Origin: Leptospira sp. WS60.C2
GTDB taxonomy: Bacteria; Spirochaetota; Leptospiria; Leptospirales; Leptospiraceae
NCBI RefSeq assembly: GCF_040833955.1
Contig: NZ_CP162133.1
Coordinates: forward strand, 986,001-1,050,000
Direction: 5' to 3'
Length of the DNA stretch: 64,000 nt
In this document: positions 28,492-37,047 of the stretch, piece by piece
Layout of the letters: each line of letters begins with the position of its first letter
How positions within the stretch are numbered: position 1 is the stretch's first letter
Made by a program: the position numbers and the translations under genes
Notes under the pieces: model-generated
Told to the model about the DNA's origin: nothing
What the model saw: only the letters and a program-made list of their open reading frames with translations
Databases searched by the model: none

Positions 28492-29286
28492 ATGGCAGTA
28501 ATGGACTTTGCTCGCTACAAAGAAATCAACGACCAAAGGATGAATTACCGTGAGATGGAAGACGCTACAGTCGTTTCGTATTACCGAAACACTGGTTGCG
28601 GTGACGGGTATCGCATCTATTTAAAGTTAAATGACAGCTTAGTTGTGGAAGACGCAAGTTACACAACGACTGGGTGTGGTTTTGGGATTGTGGCACTTGC
28701 CATGGCAACAGAATACGCCAAAGGTAAGTCCTTATCGGATTTAAAGAACCTTACCCCGGAAACCCTAGAAACATTATTTGAATTCCCTGAACGTCGGAAA
28801 AATTATCCAGAATCTGCTGTCGCTGCTCTCAAGAAAGCAGTAGAAGACTATGAATCAGGGCAAGGTGTTCCGAAAGAAAACCGCATCACCAAAGCACAAA
28901 CTATGGAACTTCTCCACAAGCAAGGACACCTTCGTGGCGCGAAGTTATCCAGTGTTATGTTAGAAAAAGAAAAGTTAGATGGTGTCGATTTTTCGGGTGC
29001 TGACCTTCACAATGCTTTCTTACAAAATTCAAGTTTTGTTGGTGCCAACTTCGAAGGGGCAAACCTCAAAGCTTCTTTTTTCAACGGAGCCGATTTGCGT
29101 AACGCCAATTTTCGTGGTGCTGACCTACGGTTTGCAAAATTGGCTTCAGCCAAGATTGAGGGAGCTGATTTTACAGATGCAATTTATGACATCGGCACTC
29201 GCGTAGACCATAGCCAAATGTACATCTTTGATGTGATGAAAAAGGCAGGGAAGGATCTCTATCTTAAAAAAGAGGATGGGGAATGA
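28492..29286 (+). CDS. IscU/NifU-like domain fused to pentapeptide repeats
   Basis: A 264-residue fusion. Residues 10-125 align by eye to IscU: TGCGDGYRIYL (Cys36, Asp38), then DASYTTTGCGFGIVALAMATE (Cys62), and YAKGKSLSDL. At the place of the third IscU cysteine (around 104) the sequence is RRKNYPES, so that ligand is missing. Residues 146-230 are roughly 17 pentapeptide repeats (A-D/N-L/F-x-x, for example GADLHNAFLQNSSFVGANFE), which form a right-handed beta-helix. A scaffold for Fe-S assembly is uncertain because of the missing Cys. A strong GGGGGA precedes the ATG. Confidence 0.85.
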   Translation: MAVMDFARYKEINDQRMNYREMEDATVVSYYRNTGCGDGYRIYLKLNDSLVVEDASYTTTGCGFGIVALAMATEYAKGKSLSDLKNLTPETLETLFEFPERRKNYPESAVAALKKAVEDYESGQGVPKENRITKAQTMELLHKQGHLRGAKLSSVMLEKEKLDGVDFSGADLHNAFLQNSSFVGANFEGANLKASFFNGADLRNANFRGADLRFAKLASAKIEGADFTDAIYDIGTRVDHSQMYIFDVMKKAGKDLYLKKEDGE

Positions 29287-29471
29287 AACCTGGCGATAAA
29301 GCAAAACTCACGAAACAAACTTTCCTACACAAAGGAATCTTTATTTTTACTGGTTCCACAGTGGAAATCAAAGAAATTCAAAATGAGAAGGCGATCGTCG
29401 TTTACAACGATAAAGAAGGATACCCGCACGATTTAGAGATGAATCTTGCGGATCTGGCACCAGTTTCCTAA
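29283..29471 (+). CDS. Small basic/acidic protein, SH3-like
   Basis: A 62-residue protein beginning MKPGDKAKLTKQTFLHKGIF, with alternating strands (STVEIKEIQNEKAIVVYNDK) that suggest a small KOW/SH3-like barrel. It overlaps the IscU-pentapeptide stop by four bases (ATGA), so the two are probably co-translated. Function unknown. Confidence 0.7.
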   Translation: MKPGDKAKLTKQTFLHKGIFIFTGSTVEIKEIQNEKAIVVYNDKEGYPHDLEMNLADLAPVS

Positions 29472-29482
29472 GCCCGATTTTC

Positions 29483-29510
29483 TTGACACAAATGCAGAGA
29501 ATCGTAACGT
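29483..29510 (+). promoter_or_regulatory. Possible sigma-70 promoter for the STAS gene
   Basis: TTGACA (29483-29488), a perfect -35, is followed 16 bases later by TAACGT (29505-29510). The predicted start site would leave a leader of fewer than ten bases before ATG 29526. The site lies in the 54-base gap between the small protein and the STAS gene. Confidence 0.4.
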
Positions 29511-29525
29511 ATTGTTAATCCAAGT

Positions 29526-29885
29526 ATGTTGATTCAAAGCCACCGTCAGGAAAACCACCTGTTACTCTCCATCCAAAGGGACGTCCTGATGGAAAACTCG
29601 CGGGAATTTTACCAAGAGTTTGAAAAAGCAATTGAAGGCTCCAATTTCGGTAAATTGACCATGGACTTTCAGTTGGTGAAGTTTTTGGATTCCAGTGGGA
29701 TCGGTGCCGTCATCAAAGCATCTTCTGCTCTTCACAATCGGGGTGTTGAAATTTTTGTAACCAACCTAAACAAAAACCTCAATTCCGTTTTCCGTCTCTC
29801 TGGCCTCAATCATATCCTTTCCATTTTGACTTTGGATGAATACCTTTCCAAATTTCCAGAGTTCCAAAAAACTCTCGAGGCTTAA
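29526..29885 (+). CDS. STAS domain anti-sigma factor antagonist
   Basis: A 119-residue SpoIIAA-like protein. The phosphorylation site is in KFLDSSGIGAVIKASSAL (Ser56 or Ser57). In the family, an anti-sigma kinase phosphorylates this serine and a PP2C/SpoIIE phosphatase reactivates the antagonist. Two SpoIIE phosphatases are encoded in this window, but no HATPase anti-sigma kinase lies beside this gene. It is followed after three bases by a lipoprotein. Confidence 0.92.
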   Translation: MLIQSHRQENHLLLSIQRDVLMENSREFYQEFEKAIEGSNFGKLTMDFQLVKFLDSSGIGAVIKASSALHNRGVEIFVTNLNKNLNSVFRLSGLNHILSILTLDEYLSKFPEFQKTLEA

Positions 29886-29888
29886 TCT

Positions 29889-30653
29889 ATGAAACTGTTT
29901 CGAATCGTATCTCTTTTCTTCTTTGCCATCGTATTCTTTGATTCTTGTTCTACTGGTGTTAAATCCAGATCTTTACTCTTTCGCAGTAATGAGTTTGCGA
30001 TTTATACAGTCAATCGTGACCGCATCAATGTAAAACAAGAATCCTCTGTTGCGAAAACATTTGCTCACCCTGTTGAACTCACGGAGGATAAAATCTTAGA
30101 CCTCCTCGGAAATATTCGATTTCGAGAAGAAAGTTCTTACGGAGATGTAAACCAATACATTTTTGAAGAAAAAGAAATCAAAGAGTTTGCTTTAGATTTA
30201 GTGGATGGATTACAAAAGCTGAAACCTAATCAACTTCTTCTCGTCATTTCGAAATACAATCCGGTAAAGTCAGTCGTATCCCACTATTCACGGACTGCTT
30301 TTTATATTTGGTCAACTGACACTTCGATTGAAATTCTTTTTGGTGAATTACAAAAAGAGATCACTTACGATGAACAAGGGAATTATTATGACTGGTCAAA
30401 CATTCCTGATATTCCGTTTGAACATTTTCCTCAATCCACGTATGTATTACAAGGACAGGGTTTTAGTTTTAAAAAAGTAGGTGGATTTCGAAATCGACAT
30501 TGGCTTGTGTTTGATAAAACCGACTTGGCAAAATTGAAATTTGAAAAACGGAAAAAGAGCTCCAATGAGATTTCTAAATCGGTGGAAGCAGATCTAAAGC
30601 CAGAAAAGAAAATCTTACGTGATGAAGAAGATGGAGTGTTGTTAGAGGAGTAG
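29889..30653 (+). CDS. Lipoprotein, unknown function
   Basis: A 254-residue protein with a signal and lipobox (SLFFFAIVFFDSCS, Cys20), so it should be lipid-anchored in the inner or outer membrane. The mature part has mixed helix and strand: VELTEDKILDLLGNIRFREE, NQLLLVISKYNPVKSVVSHY. The tail from about 215 is highly charged. No family is recognised. Its last 12 bases overlap the end of the opposing FapA gene. Confidence 0.8.
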   Translation: MKLFRIVSLFFFAIVFFDSCSTGVKSRSLLFRSNEFAIYTVNRDRINVKQESSVAKTFAHPVELTEDKILDLLGNIRFREESSYGDVNQYIFEEKEIKEFALDLVDGLQKLKPNQLLLVISKYNPVKSVVSHYSRTAFYIWSTDTSIEILFGELQKEITYDEQGNYYDWSNIPDIPFEHFPQSTYVLQGQGFSFKKVGGFRNRHWLVFDKTDLAKLKFEKRKKSSNEISKSVEADLKPEKKILRDEEDGVLLEE

Positions 30654-32324
30654 GTCGTCCTCTTTTCTGATGACATTTCGTTCCGTTTGAATGGAACCAT
30701 CGGTTCCTAAATAAAATCGAGTTTTTCCCACAAGTGAATTGATCCCCATCCGATAATTTTTCCCTGCACCAAAACTTAAATCCACACCAGGAAACACTTC
30801 CCGCTCCACATCCACAAATGCATCAGGATTTGGCTCATACGATCCAAGAGCGGTTTCAAATTGTTTGATTTGTGTTTCTAATACTTTCGTAAACTTATCG
30901 TTTGCTTCTTTGAGTTTGGTGATGGTTTCTTTTTCTTCTTGGCTCAGTTCTTTCTTTTGGCTTTTCTCAACAAGTTTGGTCAATGTGAGTTGGACTTTGT
31001 GTAATGTGATTTCCTTTTCCGAAATTTCCTTTTTCATCCGATTGAGTTCATCTAACAGTTCTGGGGGAGTTCCAATGGCCACTTTGGTTTTGGTTTCGAC
31101 AACCGCGCCGAGTTTCGCACACGTAAGTGAATTACCTGCAATGATTGTTCCTCCAATCACTTCTCCTCGACCACCCATCACACGGATCAAATCTTTTGCG
31201 GATATCTCAGAATGCATAACAGCTTCTTCCACAAAGATAGATCCTTGGGCAGTGAGTTTTCCTTGTTCCACAAACCTGGCATAGATATTTCCTTCCGACT
31301 CAATGTATCCTTCTCCTCGTCCCATAAATCCACCTGAGAGGACGATATCACCTTTGGCTTTGAGAAATGCCTTTCCCACGGAGTTACGAATGATGATACT
31401 TCCGCTGGTGGTTAAGGCAAACCCATCCCCAATTTTTTCTTCGACAATGATGGTTCCTGGAAAATCAATATTTCCTGTGGAATAATCGACTGCTTCTAAT
31501 TGGATTACTTCATCTACTTTGATTTCCCAAGCAGCAGAGAGTACGGGTCTACCTGCAATTTTCGCGTACAACTTGTCCCCTTTTAGTTCCACATTGGGTC
31601 CAAGAATCCATTCTACGGATTTTTCTTCTTGGTAAGGAAGAATCGTTCCTGTGACTGTTTTGCCAAATTCTCCTTTTTTCGGAGGGATTTTTTCGGCGAT
31701 GAGATCCCCTGGTTTTACTGATTGGATGACACCAATATTTTTATAATTGATTCTGCCATGTTCGTCTTCTTCTAACTGCGGTTTGTTGTCGGAGCGAAAG
31801 TAAATTTTAATTTCACCATCTTTACCAGGAATGGGAGGGATCCCTTTTGCGAATACATGAGGAACAAAAAATTCAGGATTTTTGATTTGGGATTGGATTA
31901 CAGAATCTATAATTCCAACTGAAACACCCACAGCAGCAATTTGTTCGCGAAGTTGGTATTCTGTGAGAAGGGGGCCTCCATGTTTAGGAGGGTGGAGAAC
32001 CATTTTTGCTTCCATTCCATCATCGGAAACACTGATATCTGCATAGGAAGGAACGGGATCACCCTTGGACCATGTCCCGATTTCGACTGGTTTTCCATCG
32101 GCTAGTACGACAATTTTTTTGAGTTGTTCTGTTTGGTATCCTTCCACACCAAAAAGTTGCACACGTGCGAGGACATCTTTGTATTCTACTTTTTTACCTT
32201 TGGCACCAGGTTTTGTGATTTTTAATATGGCTTTGCCATTTGCATTTTCAATTTGAAAGTATCCGTTTTCGGAGGCTTCCAAATCTTGCAGGATTCGGTC
32301 GGTATAAGAGTCAGGGCCTGGCAT
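30642..32324 (-). CDS. FapA family protein (DUF342)
   Basis: A 560-residue protein with the DUF342/FapA layout: an N-terminal alpha/beta domain (about 60-140), a middle block with IGVIQSVKPGDLIAEKIPPK, a parallel beta-helix (about 235-410) built of repeated glycine turns (ISGTIIVEE-like; GSIIIRNSVGKAFLKAKGDI; GGFMGRGEGYIESEGNIYAR), a coiled coil (about 425-490; LDELNRMKKEISEKEITLHK), and a C-terminal region. The family has a polymer-forming, bactofilin-like beta-helix. It directly abuts the upstream glycosyltransferase stop (TAAATG). Confidence 0.9.
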   Translation of the reverse strand: MPGPDSYTDRILQDLEASENGYFQIENANGKAILKITKPGAKGKKVEYKDVLARVQLFGVEGYQTEQLKKIVVLADGKPVEIGTWSKGDPVPSYADISVSDDGMEAKMVLHPPKHGGPLLTEYQLREQIAAVGVSVGIIDSVIQSQIKNPEFFVPHVFAKGIPPIPGKDGEIKIYFRSDNKPQLEEDEHGRINYKNIGVIQSVKPGDLIAEKIPPKKGEFGKTVTGTILPYQEEKSVEWILGPNVELKGDKLYAKIAGRPVLSAAWEIKVDEVIQLEAVDYSTGNIDFPGTIIVEEKIGDGFALTTSGSIIIRNSVGKAFLKAKGDIVLSGGFMGRGEGYIESEGNIYARFVEQGKLTAQGSIFVEEAVMHSEISAKDLIRVMGGRGEVIGGTIIAGNSLTCAKLGAVVETKTKVAIGTPPELLDELNRMKKEISEKEITLHKVQLTLTKLVEKSQKKELSQEEKETITKLKEANDKFTKVLETQIKQFETALGSYEPNPDAFVDVEREVFPGVDLSFGAGKNYRMGINSLVGKTRFYLGTDGSIQTERNVIRKEDDLLL

Positions 32325-33392
32325 TTACGTATATTCTAACAAATGACGAACCACATCCTCTTCGCCATCCGTTTTTAATTCCAATTTTGGAGTCATTCCA
32401 TCTAATCTTGTAATGGTTGTCAGCACTTCTTCAAATTCACAAGAAATAATTTTTTCTAAATTAAGATAGGCTGAAGAGAAATACAAATCAAGTGCACCGA
32501 CTAAATAGAGATATTCGATAAAGTCACCACGATCCGTATAAAGAATGGGAGTTTTTGCATAATAACACTCTGCTAATATTCCATACCCAGGCTTTGTACA
32601 AACAAAATCAGCGGCTGTCACCAAATCAGGATAATAAGAAACATCTGGAACCAAGATCCCTTCTTTTTGGATCCCTGGAACTCCATATGCAACGAGTTGG
32701 ATGTGTTTGGGTAAATTCTTGGTTTGTAACCTGTGGCCTTCGAGGCCATACGCACCGAATGAAAGTAAGATGTATGTGATATCTTCTTGGAATCCAAATT
32801 GTTTACGAGCCATCTCTTTTGAAAGAGATGGTTTTCTACCCACAAGACCAATGTTAGTTTTTTCTAGAAAATTGGGCATGGGGCAATGGAAAGGTAATAC
32901 CAGTGCTTCGGTGGCAAACCCATATTCCACTTCCAGTTGGTCGCTTAGAGTACCAAAATAAGGATCTGTTTTGGCATAATTACGATAGATAAAATCCCAA
33001 GTAAAGTTTCCAAGAAAGATACTGGGGATTCCTACTTCCAAAGCAATCGTAATAGGAAAGGACGAACTATCTGTTAGGATCAGAGAGATTTGGTTTTCCT
33101 TGCAGTATTTTGTTTCTTCTTTTAAAAGGGAAGATTTGTCTTTTTCAAACTGAACGAGCTCCTCTTTTGTGGTTTCCATATCGATGGACAAAGAATCTTT
33201 TTGAGAGATACCAACATCAAGTTTCAGAGATCTTAGTTTTAGTTTTGGGTGGTGAAAATCAATAAAAGAGATGCGAGTGCTCACCAAATGAATTTCTTCG
33301 ATGAAATCTTCGCTTAGCAAACGATTGATGATATTGCCGGAACGGGAGATATGGCCAAATCCATGGCCTGAAATATAATAATAGAGTTTCAT
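32325..33392 (-). CDS. GT-B-like glycosyltransferase
   Basis: A 355-residue protein. YYYISGHGFGHISRSGNIINRLL at the N-terminus is the glycine-rich acceptor loop seen in MurG-like and L-arabinokinase N-domain proteins, and TKPGYGILAECYYAKTPILY (C-domain) matches the nucleotide-sugar site with an invariant Gly-Glu region. It is most likely a nucleotide-sugar glycosyltransferase; the acceptor is unknown. The start overlaps the RNA methyltransferase stop by four bases (ATGA). Confidence 0.8.
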   Translation of the reverse strand: MKLYYYISGHGFGHISRSGNIINRLLSEDFIEEIHLVSTRISFIDFHHPKLKLRSLKLDVGISQKDSLSIDMETTKEELVQFEKDKSSLLKEETKYCKENQISLILTDSSSFPITIALEVGIPSIFLGNFTWDFIYRNYAKTDPYFGTLSDQLEVEYGFATEALVLPFHCPMPNFLEKTNIGLVGRKPSLSKEMARKQFGFQEDITYILLSFGAYGLEGHRLQTKNLPKHIQLVAYGVPGIQKEGILVPDVSYYPDLVTAADFVCTKPGYGILAECYYAKTPILYTDRGDFIEYLYLVGALDLYFSSAYLNLEKIISCEFEEVLTTITRLDGMTPKLELKTDGEEDVVRHLLEYT

Positions 33393-34222
33393 TTAGATCT
33401 TTGGCGAATCGATTCATACAATACAATGCCACAGGACATAGCTAAATTGAGTGAATCTGCTTCTCCGAGCATAGGTAAATATAAAGTTTTGTCTGAAAGT
33501 TCCTTTGCCATCGGACTTAAACCGTATTGTTCGCTTCCAAATAAAAAGACGGATTTTTGTTTCATGTCCACGGAGCTATACAAGGTTTTACCTTCTGGTG
33601 TGACGGCATAACATTTGTAGCCTTTTTTTTGAAACTCCACTAACACCTGTTTCAGGTCTCCCATATAAACAGGAAGAGTGAAGATGGTTCCTGTGCTTGC
33701 CCGAACGACATTGGGATTAAAGAGATCAATCCTTGGATCTGTGACAATCACAAGGCCGACACCTGCTCCTTCGGCTGTACGAAGGATGGTGCCCAGGTTT
33801 CCTGGTTTTTCCACACCTTCTATGATAAGGATGGGATTGGTTTCGATCGATTGAATTTTTTCCCAAGGGACATTGGCATTCGGTGTGTCTGCGACCGCTA
33901 TCAGACCATCCGGACGATCTCTATAGGATATTTTTTCAAAAATCTTTCTAGGTAATTCGAAAATTGGACAACGTAAGGAACTTATAAGTGTTTCTTCGTT
34001 TTCTCCTAAAAAACATTCAGGAGAAACAAATAAACTAGTAATTTTGACAGGCAAACAAGGGATAGGTGAAGTTGGGTTTCCTGTGATGGCTTTTTTGATT
34101 TCCCGATACCCTTCGATGAAAAATTGATTCTCTTCATCACGATTTCGTTTTTCTTTGAGACCACTCACCCATTTGACTTTCGGGTTTGAGAAACTGGTGA
34201 TGGTAAATCTTTGTTGTTTCAT
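33389..34222 (-). CDS. rlmB: TrmH/SpoU family RNA 2'-O-methyltransferase
   Basis: A 277-residue SPOUT methyltransferase. The N-terminal substrate-binding part ends near 100; the catalytic knot has ILIIEGVEKPGNLGTILRTA (motif 1), RIDLFNPNVVRASTGTIF (motif 2) and LFGSEQYGLSPMAKEL with the C-terminal ADSLNLAMSCGIVLYE (motif 3). It likely methylates a 23S rRNA guanosine, RlmB-like; tRNA as substrate cannot be excluded. Coupled on both sides to neighbours in the minus-strand array. Confidence 0.85.
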   Translation of the reverse strand: MKQQRFTITSFSNPKVKWVSGLKEKRNRDEENQFFIEGYREIKKAITGNPTSPIPCLPVKITSLFVSPECFLGENEETLISSLRCPIFELPRKIFEKISYRDRPDGLIAVADTPNANVPWEKIQSIETNPILIIEGVEKPGNLGTILRTAEGAGVGLVIVTDPRIDLFNPNVVRASTGTIFTLPVYMGDLKQVLVEFQKKGYKCYAVTPEGKTLYSSVDMKQKSVFLFGSEQYGLSPMAKELSDKTLYLPMLGEADSLNLAMSCGIVLYESIRQRSK

Positions 34223-34240
34223 AAGACTAACGTCGATCGA

Positions 34241-35077
34241 TTACGATCTTTGGAAAAAGGTACAAAATCCAGCAGGGTATTTTTTCCCAGAAGTCTCTGG
34301 AATGAAAAGTTCCGTTGTTTCATAAGAACCTTTGGTTTTGATCCGAGAGGATAAAATGCGTTCTAAGGTTAGCGGGCTAAATCCTTGGCTATGGCAACTA
34401 AGAATCACAAATTCCGGTTTGGAATCCGAAAGTTCCATAAGAGCATCCATGAGTTCCGATAAATTTTCTTCGATCTTCCAAACTTCTCCTTTGGAGCCGC
34501 GCCCAAAACTCGGAGGATCCAGGATAAGGCCTTGGTATTTTTTCCCTCGTTTGATTTCTCTACGGATGAATTTCATCACATCATCCACAATCCATCTCAC
34601 AGGTTTGGAATCAAGCCCTGAGAGTTTTGCATTTTCTCTTGCCCAGTCTACCATTCCTTTGGAAGCATCTACATGGCATACACTCATCCCTGCATCAAGG
34701 CATGCGAGTGTGGATCCACCTGAGTAGGCGAATAAATTTAAAACTTCAAGGCCTGATTTTCTTTTTCCAATTTCACGAATGCGGTTCCAATTTGTTTCTT
34801 GTTCGGGAAAAAGGCCAATGTGCCCAAAGGGTGTGAGTTTGATTTTAAAGGTGAGACGAGAAAATTCGATCGTAAAACTTTCCGGAACTTTCTTTTGAAA
34901 ATTCCAATGACCGGAGCCAGAATCATTTTTGATATAAGTGGCATGTAAGTCTTTCCAGATTCCAGGCGTTTCCTTACCGTAAGCGGAAGTAGGGGAGGAT
35001 CTTTGTAATTTGTATCCACCCACAATTTCTAATTTGGATAAATCTCCAGAATCCAATAATTCGTAACTTTTTGTCAT
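34241..35077 (-). CDS. Class I SAM-dependent rRNA methyltransferase (RlmI/RlmK-like)
   Basis: A 278-residue Rossmann methyltransferase. LNLFAYSGGSTLACLDAGMS is the SAM-binding motif I, followed by VDASKGMVDWARENA and the catalytic DPPSFGRGSKGEVW. The N-terminal PUA domain found in full RlmI is missing here, so it is a shorter relative. It overlaps the SpoIIE gene stop by four bases. Confidence 0.85.
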   Translation of the reverse strand: MTKSYELLDSGDLSKLEIVGGYKLQRSSPTSAYGKETPGIWKDLHATYIKNDSGSGHWNFQKKVPESFTIEFSRLTFKIKLTPFGHIGLFPEQETNWNRIREIGKRKSGLEVLNLFAYSGGSTLACLDAGMSVCHVDASKGMVDWARENAKLSGLDSKPVRWIVDDVMKFIRREIKRGKKYQGLILDPPSFGRGSKGEVWKIEENLSELMDALMELSDSKPEFVILSCHSQGFSPLTLERILSSRIKTKGSYETTELFIPETSGKKYPAGFCTFFQRS

Positions 35078-37035
35078 ACCAATTCCAGGAAAATAAAGGT
35101 TAGGTCATCGTCCCAGTCTTTTATTTCTCGATGGGAAAAGGACTCGAGTTCCTGGATGAGTTTGCCTTTGAATAAATGATTTGGTAGTTCCCGATTCGTT
35201 TTTAAAAAATCAACGAGACCTGCTTCTCCAAACATATTCCCTTTTGGATCAAAACATTCAAGAACCCCGTCACTCAAAAGTAAGATCCGATCTTTGGGAT
35301 GTACAGGGTAAGTGACCTCATCGATTTGGATTTCAGGAAAGACCCCGATGATTTTTCCTTTCGGATGGACCTTAATGATCTCTCCATTGGCTCTTTGTAA
35401 AAAGGCACTTGGGTGGCCCGCACGTCCAAATCTCCAAACTTTTGTTGAGGTATTGAGATATAGATAAGAAGCCGTAACATACTGTGGATTACAGTTTCCA
35501 TACAAAACTCTATTCATCCCTTCTAACACTTGTTTTGGGGAGAAGATGGATTCTTTTTGTGTGGTAAAAGCTACTTTTCCCATTGCTGAAATGAGAGAAG
35601 CTGGGATTCCATGTCCAGAAACATCACATAATACGATACCCAACTCAAATGGATTCGGAGAGTGGTATTCGTAAAAATCACCCCCTACATCTTTCATGGG
35701 TTGGATGTAGATTTGGATTTGCAGATTTTTTACATCCGGATTTGTTTTGGGAAGTGATTGCATAAGAATATCGCGAGAGATCTTTCGCTCTCTCCGAAGG
35801 CTTGTCACTTGTGCCAAAGCAAGGTCTTTTTCTTGTCTTAGGAGTTGGATTCGATCAGCTAATGCAAATGCAAATAAAGTAATGTCCGCAAGCGATGCGA
35901 TGGGAAATAACATTTCCTCTAAAAACGAGTTACTTGGCAATACACCAAACTTGAGAAGACCATAAATGATACAGGTCAAAAGTAATAATAAAAATGCGAT
36001 AGAAATATAATAAAAAGAGCGAAGATGCTTTTTAACTCCCCATACTAAGATACAGAGCAAAGTCAGGCAAATACAAACAGAAAGCCAACTTACACCAATC
36101 GAAGCTTCCGCTACGCCGCCAAATAATGCGATAAATACGTTAAACAAGGAAAAGGCGCCTAAAAGTTGGTAGAGTCTAGATGTGCGAGGAAGTCTAGCCT
36201 TGATCTTTAAGAAATTAGCAGTGAATAATACAAAGAAAAACAAACAAAGGCTAAAAAAGACAGGAATCCCGACGCGTTTCCAAAAGTAAGAATCGGGAAC
36301 GAAAAAGTAACCCCAAAAACCAAGGAGTGATAATTGACCAAGCCCAAAAAATAAAACGTATCCTATATAATAAAAATAACTTTTATCTCGAACAAAAAAT
36401 GCGATCGCAAGATTATATAAAATAATAATTCCTAAACTTCCAAAAAATAATCCATAAATCCATTGTGTTAAATAATCTTCCCTTTGAAGATTTCGTTGGT
36501 TCGTAAAGATTAACGAAAATTGTAGCGAAATGTCAGATCGAATGGCAATGAGGATGGTTTCTTTTTGATGTCCCATTCGAAAAACAAAATTCCTATGAGG
36601 AATTTCTCTTTGAAACATTGGTTGGATGTGACCAGACTTCGAAACAGTAAAACTATCACTATCGTCTTTATGGTATAATTCCACCATGTCGATGTTATGT
36701 GCTTGGATGAGAAGTAATGGGAATTTTGTTGGATCGGGGAAATGGTTGGGATCAAGTCGTAACCATAAGGTTCCTTTTAAAAATCCAAAATTGGCAAAAT
36801 CATCCTCTATGGATTTGAATGTTCCTTCTTTTAGAACGGAATCTACGGGAACAGTCGATTTGGGATCAATCCAATATTTGAATTGTTTTGTTGAAACATA
36901 CCGTTCCCCTTTATCTTCCGTATTCTCAGAAACAATGGGACTTGTTATCAAAGAGAAAATGGTTAAAAGGAAGAAGGTTTTTATGTTCTTAGGTTTCAAA
37001 GGATGTAATGGACAAGGGAGGATTCCCTTGTCCAT
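35074..37035 (-). CDS. 7TMR-DISM receptor with SpoIIE/PP2C phosphatase
   Basis: A 653-residue transmembrane receptor: signal anchor (about 17-36), extracytoplasmic 7TMR-DISMED2-like domain (about 45-180), seven-helix 7TMR-DISM bundle (about 185-395; LYNLAIAFFVRDKSYFYYIG), coiled coil, then a SpoIIE phosphatase (about 430-650) with VGGDFYEYHSPNPFELGIVL and CDVSGHGIPASLISAMGK. The ligand domain suggests sensing of a small molecule; the phosphatase would dephosphorylate an anti-sigma antagonist such as the STAS protein at 29526. No good ribosome site precedes the ATG; it lies 12 bases after gltA. Confidence 0.9.
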   Translation of the reverse strand: MDKGILPCPLHPLKPKNIKTFFLLTIFSLITSPIVSENTEDKGERYVSTKQFKYWIDPKSTVPVDSVLKEGTFKSIEDDFANFGFLKGTLWLRLDPNHFPDPTKFPLLLIQAHNIDMVELYHKDDSDSFTVSKSGHIQPMFQREIPHRNFVFRMGHQKETILIAIRSDISLQFSLIFTNQRNLQREDYLTQWIYGLFFGSLGIIILYNLAIAFFVRDKSYFYYIGYVLFFGLGQLSLLGFWGYFFVPDSYFWKRVGIPVFFSLCLFFFVLFTANFLKIKARLPRTSRLYQLLGAFSLFNVFIALFGGVAEASIGVSWLSVCICLTLLCILVWGVKKHLRSFYYISIAFLLLLLTCIIYGLLKFGVLPSNSFLEEMLFPIASLADITLFAFALADRIQLLRQEKDLALAQVTSLRRERKISRDILMQSLPKTNPDVKNLQIQIYIQPMKDVGGDFYEYHSPNPFELGIVLCDVSGHGIPASLISAMGKVAFTTQKESIFSPKQVLEGMNRVLYGNCNPQYVTASYLYLNTSTKVWRFGRAGHPSAFLQRANGEIIKVHPKGKIIGVFPEIQIDEVTYPVHPKDRILLLSDGVLECFDPKGNMFGEAGLVDFLKTNRELPNHLFKGKLIQELESFSHREIKDWDDDLTFIFLELV

Positions 37036-37047
37036 TGGTAGATCGAC

